From contig PKYZ01000636.1 in assembly GCA_003132865.1 (NCBI GenBank), positions 4,681-18,190 of the forward strand: a stretch of 13,510 bases of DNA. The letters are read 5' to 3'. Numbering within the stretch: position 1 is the stretch's first letter; the number at the start of each line of letters is the position of its first letter. Below are positions 6,746 through 13,510 of the stretch, piece after piece. This DNA is from Bryobacterales bacterium (GTDB taxonomy: Bacteria; Acidobacteriota; Terriglobia; Bryobacterales; Bryobacteraceae). The notes under the pieces are model-generated. The model was not told the DNA's origin and searched no databases. It was given only the letters and a program-made list of their open reading frames with translations. The translations under genes were made by a program, and so were the position numbers.

Positions 6746-8740
6746 TCATTCAATGTCGATGGTTACGGTGTTCGACGACGGGGTGATATCGGTGTCGTAT
6801 AGCGCCAAGGCACCCTGATCCACCGTAGTGGTCAGGACCAAGTTGACCATGCCGCTGGCCGAAAGGTTGTACGGGAGCTGCACGTTGATCTGATCCTCCC
6901 CCGTAAACTGGCCCTGCGCTCCGGCGAACTGCACCGGCAGGCCTTGCCCGTTGATCGTCGCGGTGACGGCGGATGGCGAAGCCACGTGGCGCAGGCCAGT
7001 GCCGAAAAGCGCTAGCACTACCGTATCGGTGGCCACCCTCAGGCTGATGGGCTTGGAAAGATCCTGCACGAATTGCCCATATTGGTTTGGCGGTCCAGGC
7101 CACCCTGCGCAGATACCCGCGCAAACCGCAAAGCCAGCCGGGGCGCCCTTGCCAGTGGCATTGGCGGCATACAGGCCAGGGTCGACCGCCGCAACCAGGA
7201 CCACGCCGGTCGTTTTTGTACCGTCCGCGCTAGTAATGGTTAGGGCAGCCGCCCCAGGTTGCGCCGCCGAGGGCACCACGTAGTTGACCTGCCCGGGCGA
7301 TACAAAGTCCAGGGGCACCGGGTAGCTGGTGTTCGAGCTGTCCACGAGCGTAACTGTAGTACCGGCCAGAGTGGTGGGAAAACCAGCCGACGGCGTGGGC
7401 GCGCTGGACGCTGCCAGGTCCGCCCCAAATGCGCTCACCAGCTCATCGGGAGCGACGGTGGCATCCGCATTACACGGATCGGTTGGAGTACCGCAATTGG
7501 GATTAAAAACGCTGGGGAGCGTGGCATAACTGGCGCTGGAAAGACTGGTGGCTACTTTTATCCCCAACTGCTGACTGTACGTCAGGTAGGCTTGGCCCGT
7601 AGGGGTGAGCTCGCCTTGTGCGATGGCGGAATTCACCGCCGAGATATAAGCGGTTTCCTCGGGTGCATCGGTGCCTGCAGCAGTCCCATACTGAAAGAAT
7701 GCCGGCGTGGTGAAAATCGTCACCGCTTCCATTCCGTTGGCGGAGGCAAACAGCGCCATGGCCTGAATCCAAGGGGGAAACAAGCTTGCGAGAGCGCTGT
7801 CAACCGGCCCTAAGGTAGACTCCGTATCGAGACTCCCCGACAGCCAGTTCGACGGCAACCCGTTCGCAAGATAATGCGGTATCCAGGTTTCCTCGATATA
7901 CACGCCCTTGCCGTTCGGGTGGGTGGGGTCCTTCGCGGAATGGGCCACCTGCGCCCACTGCTGATACTGGTTAAAGGTGCCGACGTTATAAATGTCCATG
8001 GTCAGGAAATCGAGGTCGGGTATGGTGGCAAAGTCCACAAAATACGCGTTTTCCTGATCGATAAAAGATTGCGTACCGGGCCCGGCGGGGGCATAAAAAC
8101 ACCCCGCGCCCAGCCGCGTGTGCGGCGAACTTTGCTTGACGAGGGGGGCCACCGCCCGAATGAAACCGTCCCAGTCCTGCACGGTGTTCGGGATGCCCAT
8201 GCGAGCGGCCATAGTGTCGGGCTCATGTACGATCACGAAATTGTCGGGTTGATAGCGGGCTGCTATTTGTCGCGCTCCCGTCACCGCGGCGGTTTGAAAC
8301 TGTTGAAAGGTCGTGATGTTCGGCTGCTGCGTCTTGACGTATACCACGTTGATCGTCAGCATAAGACCAAGCCGCCGGATATGCTGCACCACCGCGTCAT
8401 ACTTGGCCACCACGCTCGCACCGTCGTTCAGGGAAAGATACCCCGGGTTGATATCGATGCGCTGGACCCCCACGGCTTTCAAGCCGTCCACGTAGTCCAG
8501 CAGAACGGATGTGTCTATGCCGGAAATGAACGATCCCTGTGCAAATTCCAGATTGGCGGCCATAATGATGGGCGTCGGCCCGGGCGCCAAGCTGAGCAAA
8601 GGTTTGAGGGCGGAATTCACCGACGCGATGAACTGCTGCGTCGTTTGCTGCTGGGAAGCGAGGGGCCGTACGCCCACAACCAGCGCTAAAACGAAAGGAA
8701 TTGTCTTCAGGAAGGGATGTAGATCCGATCGGGATTTCAT
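6746..8740 (-). CDS. Secreted TIM-barrel glycoside-hydrolase-like protein with TIGR03437 (Solibacter) C-terminal domain
   Basis: A 664-residue exported protein. Residues 1-29 form a signal peptide (basic start, hydrophobic TIPFVLALVVGV, cleavage near ASQ). Residues about 35-400 read as a (beta/alpha)8 barrel of the glycoside hydrolase clan A kind: RIDINPGYLSL (94-104), FVIVHEPD (168-175) with Glu173 in the acid/base position, FLTMDIYNV (245-253), and YIEETW (281-286) with Glu283 or Glu284 as candidate nucleophile. From about 430 to the end it matches the TIGR03437 domain: LDFVSPGQVNYVVPS (477-491), ADGTKTTG (505-512), a second half with LALFGTGLR (576-584), and EDQINVQLP (615-623). That domain is typical of surface or secreted acidobacterial proteins. 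The acid/base Glu follows His instead of the usual Asn, so the reaction is uncertain. The ATG at 8740 was chosen for the signal peptide; the open frame to 9166 upstream looks non-coding. Its ribosome binding site is weak (AAAGAG near the ATG). Confidence 0.88.
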   Translation of the reverse strand: MKSRSDLHPFLKTIPFVLALVVGVRPLASQQQTTQQFIASVNSALKPLLSLAPGPTPIIMAANLEFAQGSFISGIDTSVLLDYVDGLKAVGVQRIDINPGYLSLNDGASVVAKYDAVVQHIRRLGLMLTINVVYVKTQQPNITTFQQFQTAAVTGARQIAARYQPDNFVIVHEPDTMAARMGIPNTVQDWDGFIRAVAPLVKQSSPHTRLGAGCFYAPAGPGTQSFIDQENAYFVDFATIPDLDFLTMDIYNVGTFNQYQQWAQVAHSAKDPTHPNGKGVYIEETWIPHYLANGLPSNWLSGSLDTESTLGPVDSALASLFPPWIQAMALFASANGMEAVTIFTTPAFFQYGTAAGTDAPEETAYISAVNSAIAQGELTPTGQAYLTYSQQLGIKVATSLSSASYATLPSVFNPNCGTPTDPCNADATVAPDELVSAFGADLAASSAPTPSAGFPTTLAGTTVTLVDSSNTSYPVPLDFVSPGQVNYVVPSAAQPGAAALTITSADGTKTTGVVLVAAVDPGLYAANATGKGAPAGFAVCAGICAGWPGPPNQYGQFVQDLSKPISLRVATDTVVLALFGTGLRHVASPSAVTATINGQGLPVQFAGAQGQFTGEDQINVQLPYNLSASGMVNLVLTTTVDQGALALYDTDITPSSNTVTIDIE

Positions 8741-8787
8741 GCGCTCTTTTTGCAAACCTCCATTTATCTGAACCCTGCTCTCAGGCA

Positions 8788-8810
8788 TTTGACTCGCCAA
8801 GGAAGTCAAA
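8788..8810. promoter_or_regulatory. Inverted repeat upstream of the hydrolase-like gene, candidate operator
   Basis: TTTGACT and AGTCAAA form a perfect 7-base dyad separated by nine bases, 48 bases before the start codon at 8740. On the minus strand the first half contains TTGACT, a good -35 hexamer, though no well-spaced -10 was found. The spacing fits a dimeric regulator binding site, or a small RNA hairpin in the leader. Confidence 0.4.
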
Positions 8811-9390
8811 CGCAACACAGCACAAGGCCGACGGGAGACAGGGCCGTTCGCTGCAACGTGCGTTTGCGAACCTTCGGCGGGCTGGGTTGCCAGTCTTTGC
8901 CTGGTCACCTCCCTGCGGAGATTATGGGTTCTAGAAGCACCGGAGCTATCGGCGTTACCGCCATTCACGGTCCGAGGTCTTGAGTTGGGGGCTGCGCAGG
9001 GCACGCCGGGAGTGGGCCGGTTCGGATTTGACTTCGCGGCGGGAGGCCGGGATCGTTGGCCGAATCGCCCCAGTTTGGCGCTCAGCCGTCTTTCGATGGT
9101 ACGCTCAGCCCGTTGGGTGCGGCAGCCGGCCCCTACAAGATCGATTGATCGGGGATCTCGAAGCACTCAAGATGCGCCATAAATCTCTGTATCTCGCAGG
9201 CCTGTTGGCCGTTTTTGGACTGGCACACACTCCGCTATACGCCACGGGTGACGATTTTGCACATCACCTCTTCGCTTGCGCCCCCGGGCCAAAGCGCGAA
9301 TGCGCCTTCCCGCTCAGAGTGGAACCTTTGGTCGTGGGTCAGTTTGCGCCGATTGCCAATCTGCCCCACGGGAAATGGCAAATCTCCAGA

Positions 9391-9456
9391 CGCCGGCTGA
9401 AAGCCGGCGGAAGGCCACCTAAAAGGCGGCCCGCAGCCAAGATTGGCTGCCCCACT
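9391..9456. repeat. Three tandem hairpins, REP-like intergenic repeat
   Basis: Three inverted repeats follow each other almost without gaps: CGCCGGCT-GAA-AGCCGGCG (9391-9409, perfect 8 bp), GGCCACCT-AAA-AGGCGGCC (9413-9431, one mismatch) and GCAGCCAA-GA-TTGGCTGC (9433-9450, perfect), followed by CCCCACT. The block begins 15 bases beyond the GloVer stop codon, read on the minus strand. It could stabilise or terminate that transcript. Its form, compact hairpins ending in 'C-T-G-C-C-C-C-A-C', is that of dispersed repeats in GC-rich bacterial genomes. One similar hairpin is at 3965-3990. Confidence 0.65.
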
Positions 9457-9470
9457 ACCCTATACCTCCG

Positions 9471-10754
9471 TCACCGTGTGAGCTTGAACACTACTCCGCA
9501 ACTGTCCTCTGTACTCCCTCCACATGCCTTGCCGAAGACGCCGTCGCTATAAGCCGTGCCATAGAGGTTGCCTTTGGAGTCCAGTGTCAGAGGTGCGCGA
9601 GGGACTCCCCCGTCCGTCTTTCCCGTGAAGTTGTACAGCACAGTCTCCGTGTCAGTCGTGTCCACTTTGAACACCACTCCGTTGTTCGAAGCTCCGCCAT
9701 ATACGGCAGTGCCATAGAGGTTGCCAGTCGAGTCGCGGACCAGACCTGCATAGGGGAACGCACCGTCCGTTGGATATCCTGCAAAGCTGTGCAGTAAAGT
9801 CAACACGCCGGTGCCAGGAGCCAGCTTAAACACCACTCCGCAGCCATTGCTACATCCGCCGGCGCCGCCATTGTAGGTAGTGCCGTAGAGATTGCCGGTC
9901 GAGTCTGTAATGAGACCTGCATAGGGGTACGCCCCGTCGGTTGCACCTCCGGTGAAGCTGTACAGTACAGTCTCCGTGCCGGTCGTATCCACCTTGAACA
10001 CTACTCCGCAGCCGTAGGGAAAGCAGTTGCCGCTCATAATGCCGCCCGCGGGAGTAGTGCCGTAGAGGCTGCCTGCCGAGTCCCGGAGGAGCCTTCCGTA
10101 GGGGAACGCTCCATCCGCACCGCCCTTGAAGCTGTACAGGACTGTCTCTGTGCCGGTCGTGTCCAGCTTGAAGACGACTCCACTGTTCGATGCGCCGCCA
10201 GCGCTAGTCGTGCCGTAGAGGTTGCCTGTCGAGTCCCGGGTCAGGGATCCGTAGGGGAATGCGCCATCTCCCGGAGGTCCCGTGAAGGTATGCACCAGTG
10301 TCTCTCCGGTCGATCCCACCTTGAACACGACTCCGCTGTGCGATGTGCCGCCAGCGCTAGACATGCCGTAGAAATGGCCTGCCGAGTCCGAGATCAGGCC
10401 TCCGTAGGGGTTCGCGCCGTCCGGACTCGCCGGCAAGAAACCCGTGAACTTGTGCAGCACAGTCTCCGTGCCGGTCGTGCCCAGCTTGAAAACTATTCCC
10501 GAGAAATTAGTACACGGGGCAGGGCTGCACTGAGGACCCTCGACAGTAGTGCCGTAGAGGTTGCCTGCCTTGTCCATGAGTAGACCGGCCTCGGGATTTT
10601 CCCCGTCCGCCGTTCCTCCTTTGAAGCTATACAGTACGCTATAAGTCTGCGCCTGCGCGGGTGGCGCCGCAATAGCCGCTGCCGCCCACACAAGCCCTGC
10701 TAGAGCCAGCGCGCCAGTTACTTGCCGCCAGAGGATTGCAGAATGGTTTTGCAT
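9471..10754 (-). CDS. Secreted seven-repeat GloVer-type tandem repeat protein
   Basis: A 427-residue exported protein. Residues 1-35 are a signal peptide (hydrophobic ALALAGLVWAAAAIAA, cleavage AQA-Q). The rest is seven repeats of about 50-58 residues with the core 'TVLYSFTGG..DGA.PY.GL..DS.GNLYGTT..GG....GVVFKLDTTGTE', the pattern of the proteins named 'choice-of-anchor tandem repeat GloVer-containing'. Seven units suggest a closed seven-bladed propeller, which is inference. Repeats 1, 4, 5 and 7 carry longer loops with cysteine pairs, plausible disulfides outside the cytoplasm. The protein stops directly after the last GVVFKLTR, so it has none of the C-terminal sorting anchors that many relatives have and is probably released or periplasmic. 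AAAGGAG seven bases before the ATG supports the start. It lies 86 bases after the cytochrome gene on the same strand with no clear terminator between, so cotranscription is possible. Molecular function is unknown. Confidence 0.92.
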   Translation of the reverse strand: MQNHSAILWRQVTGALALAGLVWAAAAIAAPPAQAQTYSVLYSFKGGTADGENPEAGLLMDKAGNLYGTTVEGPQCSPAPCTNFSGIVFKLGTTGTETVLHKFTGFLPASPDGANPYGGLISDSAGHFYGMSSAGGTSHSGVVFKVGSTGETLVHTFTGPPGDGAFPYGSLTRDSTGNLYGTTSAGGASNSGVVFKLDTTGTETVLYSFKGGADGAFPYGRLLRDSAGSLYGTTPAGGIMSGNCFPYGCGVVFKVDTTGTETVLYSFTGGATDGAYPYAGLITDSTGNLYGTTYNGGAGGCSNGCGVVFKLAPGTGVLTLLHSFAGYPTDGAFPYAGLVRDSTGNLYGTAVYGGASNNGVVFKVDTTDTETVLYNFTGKTDGGVPRAPLTLDSKGNLYGTAYSDGVFGKACGGSTEDSCGVVFKLTR

Positions 10755-10761
10755 GGTATTA

Positions 10762-10778
10762 CTCCTTTAGTCCTTTAG
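10762..10778 (-). promoter_or_regulatory. Duplicated Shine-Dalgarno before the GloVer gene
   Basis: An exact tandem 8-base repeat (CTAAAGGA twice on the minus strand) creates two purine-rich sites. The proximal AAAGGAG is seven bases from the ATG and should be the working site. The distal copy is eight bases further away. Confidence 0.6.
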
Positions 10779-10810
10779 TTCGTGGTCTTCACGATGACCC
10801 GCGCACAGAG

Positions 10811-10840
10811 CTTTCGGCAGCGCCAGAATGGGCCGAAAAG
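10811..10840 (-). other. Hairpin directly after the cytochrome gene
   Basis: TTTCGGC (10812-10818) and GCCGAAA (10832-10838) can pair around a 13-base loop right after the cytochrome stop codon. There is no U-tract, so it is more likely an mRNA 3' structure between two cotranscribed genes than a strong terminator. Confidence 0.35.
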
Positions 10841-13291
10841 TTATTTCGCTGAGCCTGTCCCCGGGTATACACCCATAATGCTCAACGTATCGCCAGTCCG
10901 CACCAGGGCCTGCAGTTGGCTCTGGGTGTAAAGCGTACCCGTGTCGCTGATATAGTTATTGCTCGAAGGTTGGTACAACAACCCGTGCAGCACACCGCCG
11001 AGGGTGCCCCTGCCGATCAGATCGATGTTGGCTGGACTGGCACTAGCCTGCAACTGCAGCGTCGTCCAGTCGCTTAGCGAACTGGTGACGTTGGCTGCCG
11101 TCAGCGTGCGCGTATACCCCACAGCCGGAGCCGTTCCAGTATCGAAGCACATGGCGTATGCGGCGATATCGTTCTTCTCAGTTGCCGTGTAGCCGCTGAA
11201 GGCCGTATCCTGCAAGAAGGCTACCATACTACTTTTGGCGCCATCATGGACCAGTCCAAAGCCATCGATGGTCGAGGCTGCCTGCCTGCTAAACAGTCCT
11301 TTCTGGTAAATAGCCCTCAACTGCGGGATCTTCAACGGCTGCTGAGCCTGTGTGGCGGTGGCGGGCCGGATCAGCAGGTTGGTGCCCGGACCGGGATTAG
11401 TTTCGTGGCAGAATTGGCAGGTGTTGCCATTAGGCAGCGTGCCGGGAACGGTCAAAAAATCGTTGAGCCCCGCCGCGGCATTGCCGCCGTTCAGGGAAGT
11501 AGGCAGGCTACGATCCAGGTTCTGGTTGGGGTTAGGCAGGTACAGGACGCTATTAATGAAGGTGGTGAAAGCAGCCATGTTCACGTCGGTGATCTGGGTG
11601 CCTCCCATCAGGACCTGGAAAGCCACGTTGAAGGCGGCGAACTCCGGCTTATCTCCCCTCCAATGGTAGGGCGCCAGGTTCTGCAAGCCGCGCAGAGTCT
11701 GCGTGGTCATGGGCCCCTTCATAGGGTGATACTCAAAGGTTTGCCCGTTCTGCACGAAACTGGTCATGTCGGCAGTCGGATCTCCCAGGTTCCAGGCCAA
11801 GTGGTCCATTTCGGCGTCTATGTGGCAGGCGGCGCAGGCGGCCGTGCCGGTTCCGGAGAGCTTGGCATCGTACAAAAACCCGCGTCCCGCTTTGACCGCC
11901 GCCGGCGTCGGGTCGGTCCCGACCGGAATCTCGGCGATAGCCCCTTGCATAGAGGTAGGGATAATCGAAATTGTGTTGGAGATGCGGTTCAGGGAATACA
12001 AGGTGTTAGCGGTCGCATTGAGGGCCAGCCCCCTGGGTCCACGCTTGTTGGCGGGATCCACGTTTGAGCCGGATCCGCTGGGCAGGGCGACCTCCACGAA
12101 GCTCAATACGTTTCCGTTGGTGTCCACCTTGGCCACACGATCCGTGCCGAAGGCGGCCACGTACATGAAACTGCCGCTGGGGTCGAAGACCACGCCGGCG
12201 GGCTGCGCCAGTGCGATGCTGAGATCCGCCGGATTGGGAGCGCAGCCATAGACGACTTTCGGATTCAGATCGAACGGTGTGACGGCGCCGTTGGCGACTG
12301 TAATGCGCGTAATGCGGTTATTCACTATGTGTCCGCACAAATTGTTTTCGAACAGGATCAGGTTGAGCGCGTCGGTGTTCGCCACGAAGAGATCGCCCGT
12401 GACCGGGTTCACGGCGAGACCCAGGTTGATGGTTCCCACTTTCGAGTAATAAGAGATGGAAGGAGATGCGCCCGTTTTGATGGCCACCACGCCATTGGCG
12501 GGCATCTTATATGTGATAAAGGAAGACCATGCCGGGTCGCTGGCCGCCACGACGAGTCCCGCTATGGGCGCCGGCGGCAGGAGCGGATTCATGGCGGGAA
12601 TGCACGGTTGCCGACCTTGCGCGGCCGTTCCGCATGGGGTTGGCGCCTTGACATTCGGGATCAGCGTGGTAGCGTTTCCAGCCAGAGCAAAGGCGGCATA
12701 GACCGTGCTACCGTCCGGACTGACCGCCATCGCCCGCGGGCTGTCCCCGAAGACCTGAATCGTGCTCGTCAGAGCCTGCGTTTTGGTATTGATCACCGCG
12801 ATCTCATGGGCGCGGGAAATACTGGCGTAGGCCGCATTGCCGGCAAATACGACATCCATCGGCTCCCCCGCACTCATACCGCCCGATAGCGGGACTTTCA
12901 GATAGATGGTGCCGGTGACAAAGCCTGTTGCCCACGAGCCACCAACACCCGCAGAGACCACACTGATGGTGTTGGAAACCTGGTTGACCACCCAAGCCTC
13001 ATTGTCGGTCCGCGGGTTGACCGAGACGGGTCCTAGCCCGACTGGAATCTCGGCCAGCAACTGGGGATTGCCTGGCTGGGTTACATCGAACACGGACAAC
13101 GACGAATTTGCCGTGTTCACCGCAAATAGAAATTTTCCATCCGCCGAGAGCCGGATCGGATTGGTTTGCGAAGGTTCGAAATTTGCAGGCGCCGGCGCGG
13201 CCGACTGCGCCGTGGCCGCCGCCGGCGTCACTATCAGAGCGAGTGCTGCGATAGTTGCACCAATAAGTGTTCGTTTTGTTAGTGATATCAT
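10841..13291 (-). CDS. Exported beta-propeller / di-heme c-type cytochrome fusion protein
   Basis: An 816-residue exported protein. Residues 1-28 are a signal peptide (TKRTLIGATIAALALIV, cleavage ATA-Q). Residues about 45-455 are YVTN/YncE-type propeller repeats, for example AEIPVGLGPVSVNP (80-93), DSPRAMAVSPDGSTVYAAF (183-201), QPAGVVFDPSGSFMYVAAF (363-381) and RGPRGLALNATANTLYSL (417-434). The C-terminal part has two haem-attachment motifs, CAACH (486-490) and CQFCH (625-629), with GPMTTQTLRGL...YHWRGD (526-547) as in di-haem cytochrome c peroxidase/MauG-like proteins. About 95 residues after 720 form an extra tail of unknown role. Cysteines 220/230 and 319/350 could form disulfides. It probably acts in the periplasm or at the cell surface as an electron carrier or oxidase/peroxidase; the substrate is not evident. 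GGAGG four bases before the ATG at 13291 fixes the start; the frame is open to 13408, but that ATG lies inside the promoter. Confidence 0.92.
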   Translation of the reverse strand: MISLTKRTLIGATIAALALIVTPAAATAQSAAPAPANFEPSQTNPIRLSADGKFLFAVNTANSSLSVFDVTQPGNPQLLAEIPVGLGPVSVNPRTDNEAWVVNQVSNTISVVSAGVGGSWATGFVTGTIYLKVPLSGGMSAGEPMDVVFAGNAAYASISRAHEIAVINTKTQALTSTIQVFGDSPRAMAVSPDGSTVYAAFALAGNATTLIPNVKAPTPCGTAAQGRQPCIPAMNPLLPPAPIAGLVVAASDPAWSSFITYKMPANGVVAIKTGASPSISYYSKVGTINLGLAVNPVTGDLFVANTDALNLILFENNLCGHIVNNRITRITVANGAVTPFDLNPKVVYGCAPNPADLSIALAQPAGVVFDPSGSFMYVAAFGTDRVAKVDTNGNVLSFVEVALPSGSGSNVDPANKRGPRGLALNATANTLYSLNRISNTISIIPTSMQGAIAEIPVGTDPTPAAVKAGRGFLYDAKLSGTGTAACAACHIDAEMDHLAWNLGDPTADMTSFVQNGQTFEYHPMKGPMTTQTLRGLQNLAPYHWRGDKPEFAAFNVAFQVLMGGTQITDVNMAAFTTFINSVLYLPNPNQNLDRSLPTSLNGGNAAAGLNDFLTVPGTLPNGNTCQFCHETNPGPGTNLLIRPATATQAQQPLKIPQLRAIYQKGLFSRQAASTIDGFGLVHDGAKSSMVAFLQDTAFSGYTATEKNDIAAYAMCFDTGTAPAVGYTRTLTAANVTSSLSDWTTLQLQASASPANIDLIGRGTLGGVLHGLLYQPSSNNYISDTGTLYTQSQLQALVRTGDTLSIMGVYPGTGSAK

Positions 13292-13295
13292 TTTT

Positions 13296-13300
13296 CCTCC
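13296..13300 (-). promoter_or_regulatory. Shine-Dalgarno site of the cytochrome gene
   Basis: GGAGG followed by AAAA and the ATG at 13291. It selects this start over the in-frame upstream ATG at 13408, which lies upstream of the predicted transcription start. Confidence 0.75.
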
Positions 13301-13388
13301 TGCTTCCCTCATACCCGCATTACAGCTAGAGCAGCATCTCCGCCGACGGTCGCCGGTTTCACAGTTATCAAAGCTGGATAGTCGCACC

Positions 13389-13418
13389 AGTATAGAATCC
13401 CGATGCATCGAATGTCAA
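13389..13418 (-). promoter_or_regulatory. Near-consensus sigma70 promoter of the cytochrome gene
   Basis: On the minus strand TTGACA (13418-13413) and TATACT (13394-13389) are separated by 18 bases. Transcription would start near 13382, giving a leader of about 90 bases. The spacer contains a perfect palindrome, listed separately. Confidence 0.78.
13401..13410. promoter_or_regulatory. Perfect 10-base palindrome between -35 and -10, candidate operator
   Basis: CGATGCATCG lies wholly within the spacer of the cytochrome promoter. A repressor bound there would block RNA polymerase. The dyad is short and does not extend into the flanks, so chance is possible. Confidence 0.4.
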
Positions 13419-13425
13419 CGACCGC

Positions 13426-13441
13426 GTACTAGCCAGTACTA
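13426..13441. promoter_or_regulatory. Direct repeat GTACTA spaced one helical turn, upstream of the cytochrome promoter
   Basis: GTACTA occurs at 13426-13431 and 13436-13441, ten bases apart, eight bases upstream of the -35 hexamer in the direction of transcription. This is the usual place and phasing for an activator binding as a dimer on one face of the DNA. The repeats are short. Confidence 0.3.
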
Positions 13442-13510
13442 TGCCAGAGAGGCACGGAAAATCCGGAAGCGCCTCATTCCAAGCGATTTTTGGTTCCTGT
13501 CCCAAAAGTG

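Larger units (their letters stand above)
8741..9470. other. 730-base spacer between the GloVer gene and the hydrolase-like gene, no confident gene
   Basis: On the minus strand the frame is open from 9166 but gives Arg/Pro/Ala-rich sequence without a domain. On the plus strand an ORF from an ATG at 9172 to 9552 begins with a signal-peptide-like MRHKSLYLAGLLAVFGLAH, but it lacks a ribosome binding site, runs through the hairpin repeat at 9391-9456 and overlaps the GloVer gene antisense. It is not called as a gene. The stretch also holds the dyad at 8788-8810. Confidence 0.5.

Noticed and set aside
8741..9166. N-terminal extension of the hydrolase-like protein to an upstream ATG at 9166
   Set aside because: It would put 142 Arg/Pro-rich residues before a clear signal peptide. 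Export signals are at the true N-terminus, so the start is 8740.
9172..9552. Plus-strand ORF with a signal-peptide-like start (MRHKSLYLAGLLAVFGLAH)
   Set aside because: There is no ribosome binding site, half of it is translation of the hairpin repeat (RRRLKAGGRPPKRRPAAKIG), and it overlaps the GloVer gene antisense. A hydrophobic start of this kind arises by chance in GC-rich DNA. It is worth a transcript check but not a gene call.
9471..10754. Regularly spaced DNA repeats that might suggest a CRISPR or satellite array
   Set aside because: The repeats are in frame, diverged, and encode the GloVer motif 'GNLYGTT...GVVFKL'. They are explained by protein repeats.
13292..13408. N-terminal extension of the cytochrome to an ATG at 13408
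   Set aside because: That ATG lies inside the -35/-10 spacer, upstream of the predicted transcription start, and the ATG at 13291 has a perfect GGAGG and a signal peptide.

Overview
The window looks like a chromosomal piece of an acidobacterium, most likely from the Solibacter/Bryobacter group. Three things point there: a secreted protein ending in the 'Solibacter uncharacterized C-terminal domain' (TIGR03437 type), a secreted protein built of seven GloVer-type tandem repeats, and GC-rich coding DNA with hairpin-type intergenic repeats. This assignment rests on recognised families and was not tested by a search.

Layout. Left part (1-2970): a short minus-strand ORF (127-237) with a very good promoter and ribosome binding site that reads like the first strand of a LamG domain and then stops; a divergent plus-strand four-helix membrane protein of unknown function (436-1140); convergent to it, a RepB-type primase-like protein (1250-2185, minus), normally a gene of plasmids and integrative elements; then about 790 bases with no convincing gene. 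This part has the look of an accessory or mobile-element remnant.

Middle part (2974-6261): a classical SDR oxidoreductase (plus), convergent with a two-gene minus-strand pair, a GHMP sugar kinase of the heptose-7-phosphate kinase (HddA) type followed 40 bases later by an extended-SDR NAD-dependent sugar-nucleotide epimerase carrying a Cys/His insertion that looks like a zinc ribbon. The pair probably supplies a sugar for surface polysaccharide. The 236-base convergent spacer holds several hairpins.

Right part (6746-13291, all minus): three exported proteins. In transcription order they are a beta-propeller/di-heme c-type cytochrome fusion, a seven-repeat GloVer protein 86 bases downstream (possibly cotranscribed), and a separate secreted TIM-barrel glycoside-hydrolase-like protein with a TIGR03437 tail. 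The cytochrome gene has a near-consensus sigma70 promoter with a perfect 10-base palindrome between -35 and -10, a candidate operator. A dyad lies upstream of the hydrolase-like gene.

No tRNA, rRNA, CRISPR array or transposase was found. No complete new system is evident. The best leads are the primase/membrane-protein region, the LamG-like stub with its strong expression signals, the tightly organised cytochrome promoter and the hairpin repeat family.
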